From: Microvirga sp.
GTDB taxonomy: Bacteria > Pseudomonadota > Alphaproteobacteria > Rhizobiales > Beijerinckiaceae
NCBI GenBank assembly: GCA_031181145.1
Contig: JAPSLB010000041.1
Coordinates: 1-40,183 of the forward strand
Direction: 5' to 3'
DNA length: 40,183 nucleotides
Shown here: piece by piece, positions 1 to 7,514 of the stretch
How the letters are laid out: every line of letters starts with the position of its first letter
How positions within the stretch are numbered: position 1 is the stretch's first letter
The notes under the pieces: generated by a model
The model's input: the letters and a program-made list of their open reading frames with translations, nothing else
Told to the model about the DNA's origin: nothing
The model's database searches: none
Program-made: the position numbers and the translations under genes

Positions 1-763
1 TGGCGCTTGGCACGCCGTCCCAGATCTGGACGTCGTCGAGCCACACGTCGATCGGCTTGTTGGAATAGGGGTTGCCGATGAAGATGCGGTCGATGGGAGC
101 GTTGTTGACGCCGATGTTGTCGCCGGTATGGTCGAACAGGGTCTGGCCGTTCACCTTCAGCCAGGTGCGCCCGTTGACGTTGTCGCGATGGGTGAACATT
201 TCCACCTTGAACCATTCACCCTGCGGCACCTCCACGCTGGAGTTCGTCTCGCGCCAGAAGGTCTGGAGCGGAACGTTGCCGTTGGCGTTGGTGTCCCACT
301 GCATGCTCCAGGCCAGCTTGCCGCTGTTCAGGGCGACGATCGAGGGCAGCACGCGGAAGTCGCCGGCCGATTTCCATTCGGGCAGGGCCGAAAGCCAGCC
401 GCCGGCGCCGAGCTTGGACCAGAGATTGTCGGGCAGCTTCATCCAGGCGCTCATGTAGAAGTCGCCGGGCTCCGACTTGGGGCTGAACAGCAGCGGCGAC
501 TGGGTGAAGTCGGCCGGCTTGGAGTTCACGCCGAGGTGCAGCGCGCGGGTCTGGGAGCCGTCATGGCCGGTGGTGGCGGTGATCGAGTTGGAGAACACCG
601 AGCCGTAATTGCCGGCGCCCGAGAGCATCTGCACGGTCGGGGAGCTGCCCCAGACGGTGCCGGTGTTCTGCAGGCTCTGCAGCGCCTCGGTGTTGCTGTT
701 GATCTTCGGGGAGCCCAGGGAAACCGAGCCTTCGAACCCGGTCGAGAACAGAAGATTGGCCAT
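1..763 (-). CDS. Secreted concanavalin/heparin-lyase-like exoprotein, N-terminal part (cut by window edge)
   Basis: The reading frame is open from the ATG at 763 to the window edge, giving the first 254 residues of a longer protein. It begins MANLLFSTGFEGS and has no signal peptide. The rest reads as a beta-sandwich (LamG/heparin lyase I-like) fold, with WLKVNGQTLFDHTGD, RIFIGNPYSN and DVWLDDVQIWDG as the typical closing strands. A signal-less start on an extracellular-type fold suggests a type I (RTX) substrate whose C-terminal glycine-rich repeats would lie outside the window; that is inference. GGAAA six bases upstream supports the start. It neighbours exopolysaccharide genes, so a glycan-binding or glycan-cleaving role at the surface is plausible. 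No catalytic residues can be assigned from this part. Confidence 0.7.
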   Translation of the reverse strand, partial: MANLLFSTGFEGSVSLGSPKINSNTEALQSLQNTGTVWGSSPTVQMLSGAGNYGSVFSNSITATTGHDGSQTRALHLGVNSKPADFTQSPLLFSPKSEPGDFYMSAWMKLPDNLWSKLGAGGWLSALPEWKSAGDFRVLPSIVALNSGKLAWSMQWDTNANGNVPLQTFWRETNSSVEVPQGEWFKVEMFTHRDNVNGRTWLKVNGQTLFDHTGDNIGVNNAPIDRIFIGNPYSNKPIDVWLDDVQIWDGVPSA

Positions 764-2271
764 TCGTATTTTCCAATATTTGTTGCTTTGTGCGCGTAGA
801 GACCCGCTCAGGAATCGTCGGGAGGCGTTCCCAAGGTGGGGTAGATCCTGCAGCGCAGCCGAGACGGCCCGCCTGGCCCGTAGAAAGAACCAAGTGACTG
901 CTTAGCTATGGAGAAGCTGAGTGATGGCTTTCTGGCACCTGAACACGCCGATTACGCATGCACAGTAGAACCAAGCAATCATCCGGCGAACTGCTGCAAT
1001 TTCAATGTTGGGGATGTGCGCTAGGATGAAGAAAGAGAATTGCTTAATTAAATTTTAGCGCCGGAGAGGTGATCTCTGGAAATAGGCGCTTACCATACGG
1101 TAGCTCAAGCGCAAGCCGCTCATAGAATGTGGATATAAACATAGGTTGTCTGCCCATTTTACGTATAATATTGATTTTTGGTTCGCCAATTTACTGGCGT
1201 TTCGGACTTAGGTGCCAAATAAGGCAAAGTTTTGGCGAGTATCTATTCCTATACAGAAAGTTGAAGACTTGGCTTACTGGATTCTGGGCCGGAGCAATTA
1301 TCCGCAGAGCGCCTCCGTTATGCCGACGAGAGGGGGGCAGCACGCAATATTGAGCAGTTTCAGGATTGCTCCACTCGGCGCATGATCCCACAGCTGCATA
1401 AGAGCATCGGCTTTGACACGACATACCTGTTCTAGCCAATCAATACGATCGCCACGTCCATCGTCCGATCACACTGTTTCCTACAAGATCTGGGCTGGCT
1501 CGCGAACGAAGCGGGCAAAGCGGATCTGACAGCGGAAGGCGTTGAAAATCTCGCAAGGAACAAGCGAAGAGGGCCTGCACAATGGCGCCTCCTGCATCCA
1601 TCGGCGGTCGGGCTACCTCAGCCGCCTGGAGCCTTACGGCTTCGTCGAGTTCCACATAAGTAAGACGCAAGTTCCGTATGCTCAACGTCTTCAGCGGGTA
1701 GCGCGCGATAAATTAGGTTATGTCCGCTCACACAATAGCCCGAAGCTTGCAATGGCTGTGTGCGACTGGATCACGGGCGCAGGCGCCAAGACGACCTACA
1801 TCGGTCTGACGGTGCTGTAAGAGGGCAGCTGCAGCGAAAATCTAACTCAAAATCCACTGGATGACTCCTGGAGGGAGTATCTTCTACACCTATCCGGTCC
1901 ACCTGACTCCTGCCGCAAGCCAGGAAAGTTGCACGGACCGTGGACCACATCTGCGGCAGGTCCAAGTCCGGCTCGTATGAGCATCACACATGCAATAACC
2001 GGCAGGAATGCCAGCACCACGTACCTCTGCACACTTATGAGCTATCCCGAGGAGGTAGCGCAAACTATACTTATGTGACGCAACCTAGGTTGCGCTCCAC
2101 TCTGCGCAACACTATCATTATTGAAATGATACTTGGTGCTATAAAAAGAAACCTCAGATCATTCTACGTTTCTGATGAAATTCTGGGCGCACCGCGGCGG
2201 CCTGAATAGCGATACAAGTCTCAATTGATATGGCGATACTGGCCCATGCTGCAGCGAGGTGAAGTCTAACT
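764..2271. other. Long non-coding stretch, probably decayed sequence, with EPS promoter region at its right end
   Basis: About 1.5 kb with no convincing gene. Short frames exist (for example around 1542-1820 and 1847-2032) but none has a good ribosome site plus a recognisable family. The base composition is patchy, with an AT-rich patch near 1030-1220. The part from about 1300 to 1820 keeps partial open frames in more than one phase, as expected of a degraded gene, but I cannot name the parent. The last 230 bases hold the putative control region of the exopolysaccharide export operon (see 2058-2118). Confidence 0.5.
2058..2118 (+). promoter_or_regulatory. Putative promoter and operator cluster for the EPS export operon
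   Basis: A perfect 16-base palindrome CGCAACCTAGGTTGCG spans 2079-2094. A second pair, GTTGCGC at 2089-2095 and GCGCAAC at 2104-2110, overlaps it, and a further GCGCAAA lies at 2058-2064. A promoter-like pair, TTGCGC (2090-2095) and TATCAT (2113-2118), has a 17-base spacer, so the repeats would cover the -35 box and spacer. The coding start lies about 150 bases downstream. The repeats are seen directly; their role as binding sites is inference and the cognate regulator is unknown. Confidence 0.4.
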
Positions 2272-4011
2272 ATGCTTGACAGAGTCAGGTGGCCGATCGA
2301 AAACGAGTATGAAACAGCTCCAACTGCAGCGGATAAGCTGCAACCACAGTTTGGAGTCCGTGAACTCCTCACTGTGCTGAATAGGCAATGGAAGCTCATC
2401 GCTAGCTTCATGGTTCTCTGCATAATCTTCTCTATCTGTATCCTGAGCCTGTGGCCGGTTCGCTACCGCGCGACTGCACAAGTCATGATTGATCCCGCGC
2501 GCGTGGAAGTTGGGTCACCGGCGAGTGCCCCGGACAGACAACTCGACACACTCGCTATTGAAACGCAGGTTGAGGTAGGCAGATCCGGAAATGTACTGAG
2601 ACAGGTGGTGCATACCCTGAAACTGGTCGATGATCCTGAGTTCGGAGTCTTGCAGGAAAGTTCGAGTTTTAGGCTTGGATCGCTGCTGAAGCTGAAAGAC
2701 CAGATTCTCGGCTCCGGCCCATCTGATGTTCAAGATCAAGCAGATGCGCTGCAAGACGACATTCAGGCGACCATCGAAAAATTGCGGCGCTCGTTGACGG
2801 TTCGTCGGGTTGGGGCAACCAACGTTCTCGAGATTGAGGTTCTATCCCGAGATCGTGTCAAGTCGGCGGGAATAGCCAATGCAGTTGCTGACGAGTACTT
2901 GGCCGATCAAGCCCGCGCGCGCAGTGAGGCAATCTCCAAGGCAAGCAAGTGGCTTGATGAACGACTGATTGCACTTCGTACGGAAGCGCAGAACGCTGAG
3001 GATGCTCTTCAAGAATTCAAAGCACAAAACCGCAGTGGTCAGTCGAGTGCAGTGCTTCTTGATCTAGAGGCCCAGGCACAATCTTACCGTAGACTTTATG
3101 AGACTTTCCTTGATCGCAATCTTGCGGTTGATCAGCAGACATCGTCCCCCAGCCTCAGTGCACGTGTCATCACACGCGCTACGCCGCCGCAGAGAAAGAG
3201 CGAGCCAAAGACACTCCTGATTTTAGGTGCAGGGATTGGAATAGGGGCAGCGCTGGGTCTGACAGCAGGTCTCGCGCGCGAACGATGGTCTCGTAAATTG
3301 CGCTCGTCAGACGAAGTCGCCTCAACACTTGAGCTTCCGTGCTTGTGCAGCATCCCAGACACTGGAAAATTTGAATTTCTCTCCCTGTATAAGCCTGGCT
3401 CTCACCAAAGCTCCCAGAAAGCGGCCTCCATCCAACTGGAGATACAGCGCGGGCTGGCGCACCTTACTCTTGCAATTTTGGCTGAGACCAAGCCTCTGGA
3501 TAGGCGAGTGATAGCAGTCACATCCCTGAGAAAAGGAGACGGTGTGACGAGCATCGCAGCAGCATTAGCGGACAATCTGAGCTGGCTGGGAAAAAGGGTA
3601 TCCTTGATAGATGCCAATCATAGCGAGGCGCACTCTGCAGAGTTCGCAACGGACAAGGCGGACGCGATGTATGCTTCGGTTGCGAACGAGACTCATGCCG
3701 CCGATCCAGGTTCCTACCAAGATCAGCACGGCTTTGTGCTCAAGTCGACTCAGACGATTAACGATGCCTCGGATCTTGAAGGGTCTATAAATACGGCGAG
3801 GAACGTCTTTGATTATGTCATCATCGACGCTCCTCCCCTCGAGGACGGCTTGGACGTGCTCCCATCACTCAACATATCAGATGGTGTCTTGCTGCTGTTG
3901 AACTCCACTACAGTGCGCAAGTCACAGGTCCTGAGCACCCTCGCATCGTGGTCCTACATGAATGGCAAGATCCTCGGCGTCGTCCTGAACCGAGCTCCAC
4001 GGATATCCTAA
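2272..4011 (+). CDS. Wzz/BY-kinase-like polysaccharide co-polymerase with degenerate P-loop
   Basis: This 579-residue inner-membrane protein is of the Wzc/ExoP type, which sets exopolysaccharide chain length and couples polymerisation to export. A Wzz domain starts near residue 28; membrane segments lie near 42-62 and 313-334. A coiled coil spans roughly 160-290, with the proline-rich TPPQRKSEPK just before the second membrane segment. The cytoplasmic C-terminus (about 385-579) has the tyrosine-kinase fold: Walker B DYVIIDAP at 514-521 is intact. The Walker A equivalent reads KGDGVTS (421-427) instead of GEGKST/T, so the key lysine is missing, Walker A' is SLIDAN rather than LIDAD, and there is no terminal tyrosine cluster. 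It is probably a pseudokinase. GAGGTGA seven bases upstream supports the ATG. The exporter gene follows after 23 bases. Confidence 0.85.
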   Translation: MLDRVRWPIENEYETAPTAADKLQPQFGVRELLTVLNRQWKLIASFMVLCIIFSICILSLWPVRYRATAQVMIDPARVEVGSPASAPDRQLDTLAIETQVEVGRSGNVLRQVVHTLKLVDDPEFGVLQESSSFRLGSLLKLKDQILGSGPSDVQDQADALQDDIQATIEKLRRSLTVRRVGATNVLEIEVLSRDRVKSAGIANAVADEYLADQARARSEAISKASKWLDERLIALRTEAQNAEDALQEFKAQNRSGQSSAVLLDLEAQAQSYRRLYETFLDRNLAVDQQTSSPSLSARVITRATPPQRKSEPKTLLILGAGIGIGAALGLTAGLARERWSRKLRSSDEVASTLELPCLCSIPDTGKFEFLSLYKPGSHQSSQKAASIQLEIQRGLAHLTLAILAETKPLDRRVIAVTSLRKGDGVTSIAAALADNLSWLGKRVSLIDANHSEAHSAEFATDKADAMYASVANETHAADPGSYQDQHGFVLKSTQTINDASDLEGSINTARNVFDYVIIDAPPLEDGLDVLPSLNISDGVLLLLNSTTVRKSQVLSTLASWSYMNGKILGVVLNRAPRIS

Positions 4012-4034
4012 TCTCTTAAGGTGAGTTGATCGTC

Positions 4035-5291
4035 ATGCCGCTCATGTTCACTTTATCCGTCCGCAAGAGCACCGCTCTTCCGATCTTCTTCATATCACTC
4101 GTTGTCTCAATTCTTGTTTACACTTCCTCTGCAAGGGCTGAGTACAAGCTCGCGACGGGGGACGTCGTTGAGTTCTCGATCGCGGGTGTCTCTGAGCTGA
4201 GCGCCCGAGTGCAAGTCGATCTCGACGGTTCGGTGAGCGTTCCCATCATCGGAAGCATTCCTGCGAGAGGCCTGTCCCTCAATACCTTGCGGACAAATCT
4301 GCAATCAGAGTTCACGAAGCGCCAGATACCCGTTCGTGAGCCGAACGGTAGAACCGTGCTAACCTCCGTGGCTCCAGAGGATGTTTCTGTGCGGATCGCG
4401 GAATATCGACCGATCTACCTATATGGCGACATCACGCGAGCAGGCGAGGTCGCGTACCGGCCGGGAATGACTGTACGGCAAGCGATCGCACACGCTGGCG
4501 GCTTTGATGTTGGGCGCCTGAGAGTTAGCAATCCTTATGTCGATGCGGTCGAGTACCAGGCCCAGCGCACGATACTGGTCCAGGAACTCGCCGTGGAGGG
4601 GGAGCGGATCAAACAGCTGCAGGCTCAGTTGCAACATACTTCCGCTTCCAGCTCCGAAAGCTCCACCCGCCCGATTGGCTCCTCTTTGGATGAGGCCAGT
4701 GTTCTTGCCGAACGGCTTAAGCTACAGCAACAGGATCACGCCAAACAGTTGCGATATGTTCAGGCTTCCGCGGAAATCGCCTCGTCTCGAGCTGCAATTC
4801 TTTCGGAGCAGAAATCAAAAGAAGAAGAGGGGAGCAAGGCTGACATAGAAGATTTCGAGCGTTCAAGAAGCCTGCTCGAGAAAGGCACAGTCTCGACACA
4901 AAGAGTTAGCGACGCACGTCGAGCTATGCTTCTATCCTCGACAAGGGCGCTCCAAACGGCCGTTGAGGCGACTCGCGCACAACGAGAATATGAAGAAGCC
5001 ACCCGAGATTCCCAGCAACTACAAGATCAAAATAGGATACAACTGCTGACCGAGCTGCAGGAAGCCTTATCCAGGCGCTCAAGGGTCAAAGCGCAGCTGT
5101 CGGCTGCACAGCAAAAGCTGGCTATTGCAGGCTCGCTGAAGACTGTATGGACTGAAGGAACTGGAACAACGGTGCTTACCCTTTATAGGACCGACGAGAC
5201 AGGGGTGGAAAGCAAGATCAAAGCCACAGAGTCGATGGCCCTGTTGCCTGGCGATGTTGTGGAGATCGCAATCAAACTACCTGCTCTCTGA
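4035..5291 (+). CDS. exoF: ExoF-like polysaccharide export protein (Poly_export/SLBB)
   Basis: Periplasmic/outer-membrane exopolysaccharide exporter of the Wza/ExoF class, 418 residues, close to the length I recall for Sinorhizobium ExoF. A cleavable signal peptide ends at about SARA|EYKL and lacks a lipobox cysteine, as in ExoF and unlike Wza. The Poly_export domain follows (YKLATGDVVEFSIAGVSEL onward), then an SLBB-like segment (PIYLYGDITRAGEVAYRPGM). Long coiled-coil helices fill residues about 170-360, and a short beta segment (LLPGDVVEIAIKLP) closes it. I chose ATG 4035 because AAGGTGAG (4018-4025) lies nine bases upstream; an in-frame TTG at 4026 would touch that site. It is co-transcribed with the preceding co-polymerase gene. 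Confidence 0.82.
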   Translation: MPLMFTLSVRKSTALPIFFISLVVSILVYTSSARAEYKLATGDVVEFSIAGVSELSARVQVDLDGSVSVPIIGSIPARGLSLNTLRTNLQSEFTKRQIPVREPNGRTVLTSVAPEDVSVRIAEYRPIYLYGDITRAGEVAYRPGMTVRQAIAHAGGFDVGRLRVSNPYVDAVEYQAQRTILVQELAVEGERIKQLQAQLQHTSASSSESSTRPIGSSLDEASVLAERLKLQQQDHAKQLRYVQASAEIASSRAAILSEQKSKEEEGSKADIEDFERSRSLLEKGTVSTQRVSDARRAMLLSSTRALQTAVEATRAQREYEEATRDSQQLQDQNRIQLLTELQEALSRRSRVKAQLSAAQQKLAIAGSLKTVWTEGTGTTVLTLYRTDETGVESKIKATESMALLPGDVVEIAIKLPAL

Positions 5292-5639
5292 GAACCAGGC
5301 TAAAGCGCCGATTCAGGGATTCTCTCCCAGACGAAGCTGTGTTTCCCTTCTCAGACGCACTAGGCGCAGAATCGGTCAATTCGGAAAGGTGTGGCTGGAA
5401 GTCTCCGTCTGAAGAGATCTGAATGAGCGCCCTGTTTCTACCAAACGAGCGCGGGATGACGCGATTACGCGGCACGTCGCTCGGGCAGCTGCGTGCCGCG
5501 AGTGGATGACCGGCGTGTGCTCGGTACACTCGCTAGCGAGTCGCCAAACCTGATTGGATTATGGTCGACGCCCTCCTAAAGGCTCCCCAAGCCGCGGGGA
5601 GCCTGCCGAAAAGCAGATACTCGTCGTCTCGGCACACCA
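5292..5639. other. Intergenic stretch with palindrome and hairpin
   Basis: No gene is visible. It holds a 14-base perfect palindrome, ACTCGCTAGCGAGT, at 5528-5541 and the hairpin described at 5580-5604. Confidence 0.5.
5580..5604 (+). terminator. Possible terminator hairpin downstream of the exporter gene
   Basis: AGGCTCCCC (5580-5588) pairs perfectly with GGGGAGCCT (5596-5604) around a 7-base loop. No T-run follows and it is almost 290 bases past the exporter stop, so it may end the EPS transcript or be a leftover of the mobile element to its right. Confidence 0.3.
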
Positions 5640-6020
5640 AAGGCGGCTGAATTCCAAGTGGCATGGCGCGTGCGAGAACGTTGGATGCTCGTCATCCTGC
5701 TGTTCTTAGAAAAGCCCGAGGTCCCAGAAGGACGCGCGGCTCATCGTAAGGTTCGCCCAGCGAGCGCCATCCCATTGCGGACCGACGCTATGATGCAGAG
5801 ATGATTTCTCGCAAACCACCGAGAGGAGCATCGCGCCCTACATCCCGCCCAACTGGAATCCCAAGCCCGACAGCCTACTAGGTTTTCGCACGGATGGCGC
5901 GAAAAAGCCGAGGACCTGCTCAAGAACTCAATGACTGGCGCTGGATCGTCACCCGGTATGAGCACGACTCCCACGCTCCACTCTTCACCATCTCGATCGT
6001 GACCACGGTAGCCTCCGGTC
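5640..6020 (+). pseudogene. Decayed IS5-family transposase remnant
   Basis: Pieces of an IS5-type DDE transposase C-terminal half can be read in shifting plus-strand frames. HPIADRRYDAEM near 5768-5803 resembles the usual ADRGYDAD block, IAPYIPPNWNPKP near 5830-5868 resembles the IPPR-NRK block, and DWRWIVTRYE near 5935-5964 resembles the RRIATRYDK block, followed by a hydrophobic tail as in intact family members. The order and spacing match the family, but at least two frameshifts and internal stops make it non-functional. No terminal inverted repeats were identified. The remnant lies at the 3' edge of the convergent glycosyltransferase gene, so transposition may have reshaped this locus. 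Confidence 0.55.
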
Positions 6021-6056
6021 TGGATCAAAGAGGCTCGATATGGATCGAGAATTGGC

Positions 6057-7151
6057 CTAACGCTGAGGCAGCTCGGCTGCTCGAGAAGGTGGGGAAGCCT
6101 GTCTCCACACTCCCACGAGTCGATCGACATACGACTCGATCGTAAGAGATCGCTGATAGGTCACTTTCGCGTTCTGGCCCAGCAGCTCTCGCAACGTGCG
6201 GTCCGCGACCAGGCGCTCAAGCGCCGCCGCTAATGCATGAGCATCGCGAACTGGAACAAGCAGGCCGTTCTCTTCATGTACAAGTATGTCCGGAATCGAA
6301 CCGACAGGTGTTGCGACAACTGCGAGCCCATAGGCAAAGGCTTCCACAACCGACATTGGCAGATTTTCAACATGGGATGGAAGGACAAGGATGTCGGCGG
6401 CACTTAGAAGTCTCTCAACTTCTGCGGAATCCACCCAGCCTGGCACCGAGACGCGACCTGAAAACTTGATATCGGCCAGTGCTCGCGTCTCTTTTACCAT
6501 TCCGTCTCCTGCGAGCACGCAGTCCCATTCATGCAGGCTCGAAAGTTCAGAAAGTGCCTCAAGGAGCTCTGGAATACCCTTCTCCGGCCCTAGTCGCCCA
6601 AGGAAGAGGATCCTTACCCGCCTGTTGGATGAATGAGACGCTTGCTTGCCATGAGAGGAGCGGGTCGCGTTCGGGAGAACCACAATGCGGTGCGCGCATT
6701 CGGGGACATGCTTGAGTATCAAATCCTTCCAGATTGCTCCCAATACAACTACGGCACCGGCATGTAGAAACATGCCGCCAATCAGATTTCTGTAGAAACG
6801 CGGCTTGGACTCCCAGTACTCACGGAAATGCCCGCCATGTAAATGTACGACGTACGGCTGCCCCAATGACCGAGCGATAAGGACGAGACCGAGCTTGCGT
6901 GTCGCACTTCCGAAAGATCCTAGATTGATATGCCAAACATCGTATGCACGTGTGAGGCCCAGCACGATGCTATGCAGAAGGCATAAGATATACCTGAGGG
7001 GCCAAAGGGCAGAGCGCCCCCGAGTAGTAATGAAATCAACGCGCACATCGTCAGGGCTCTGCCGCGCCAACTCTTCGCGCAGGCCATCCATCATCCTATC
7101 GACCCCTCCTTCGCCGCCCGGGCCCAAAGGAGTAAAGACTAGTATCCGCAT
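6057..7151 (-). CDS. GT4-family glycosyltransferase
   Basis: A retaining, nucleotide-sugar-dependent glycosyltransferase of family GT4 (GT-B fold), about 364 residues, cytoplasmic, probably adding one sugar to the lipid-linked repeat unit of the exopolysaccharide. The N-terminal acceptor domain starts MRILVFTPLGPGGEGGVDRM. The donor domain has RILFLGRLGPEKGIPELLEA and the E-x7-E region ENLPMSVVEAFAYG, followed by ATPVGSIPDILVHEENG. I prefer ATG 7151, preceded by GAGGAAC; an in-frame GTG at 7160 adds three residues. It is transcribed towards the IS5 remnant, which begins right after its stop. Donor and acceptor cannot be read from the sequence. A decayed relative lies at 10437-10600. Confidence 0.85.
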   Translation of the reverse strand: MRILVFTPLGPGGEGGVDRMMDGLREELARQSPDDVRVDFITTRGRSALWPLRYILCLLHSIVLGLTRAYDVWHINLGSFGSATRKLGLVLIARSLGQPYVVHLHGGHFREYWESKPRFYRNLIGGMFLHAGAVVVLGAIWKDLILKHVPECAHRIVVLPNATRSSHGKQASHSSNRRVRILFLGRLGPEKGIPELLEALSELSSLHEWDCVLAGDGMVKETRALADIKFSGRVSVPGWVDSAEVERLLSAADILVLPSHVENLPMSVVEAFAYGLAVVATPVGSIPDILVHEENGLLVPVRDAHALAAALERLVADRTLRELLGQNAKVTYQRSLTIESYVDRLVGVWRQASPPSRAAELPQR

Positions 7152-7160
7152 GTTCCTCAC

Positions 7161-7514
7161 TCACGAGAAAGGAGAACTTCCTGTCCCAGGGTCTGACCTT
7201 TCTGCCGATGCTGGATCTACTCCAGGAAGCGGCGCTTAAAGCGGCCGAAACTCACAGACTTCCCCTTATCCGACGTTTCTATCTCAGGAGCTGCCAAGGT
7301 GCTGCACTTGTCTGCAGGCAGAGGTCAATTGACACGGAAAGTCTCACGCCCAATGCGCTCCTGCTCCATTCCGTCCCGTACGCCTGTTCCTTACCTTCCG
7401 ACCTCCCATTCCAGACCACTCCCTCAAGCGAAACTCTGCCTTTCAGAGCGACGCAACATTAAGGACACGGATTCAGGCCTCAAGCTGCACCGATACAGAT
7501 GCATGCAGCACGCC
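7161..7514. other. Intergenic stretch without recognisable gene
   Basis: It lies between two minus-strand genes. A plus-strand frame (7208-7462) has no recognisable family and no ribosome site. It presumably carries the promoter of the GT4 gene, but I see no clear boxes. Confidence 0.4.

Noticed and set aside
1847..2032. 61-codon minus-strand frame starting with a hydrophobic stretch that resembles a signal peptide
   Set aside because: GTG start without ribosome site, hydrophilic remainder without pattern, in a region that looks decayed.
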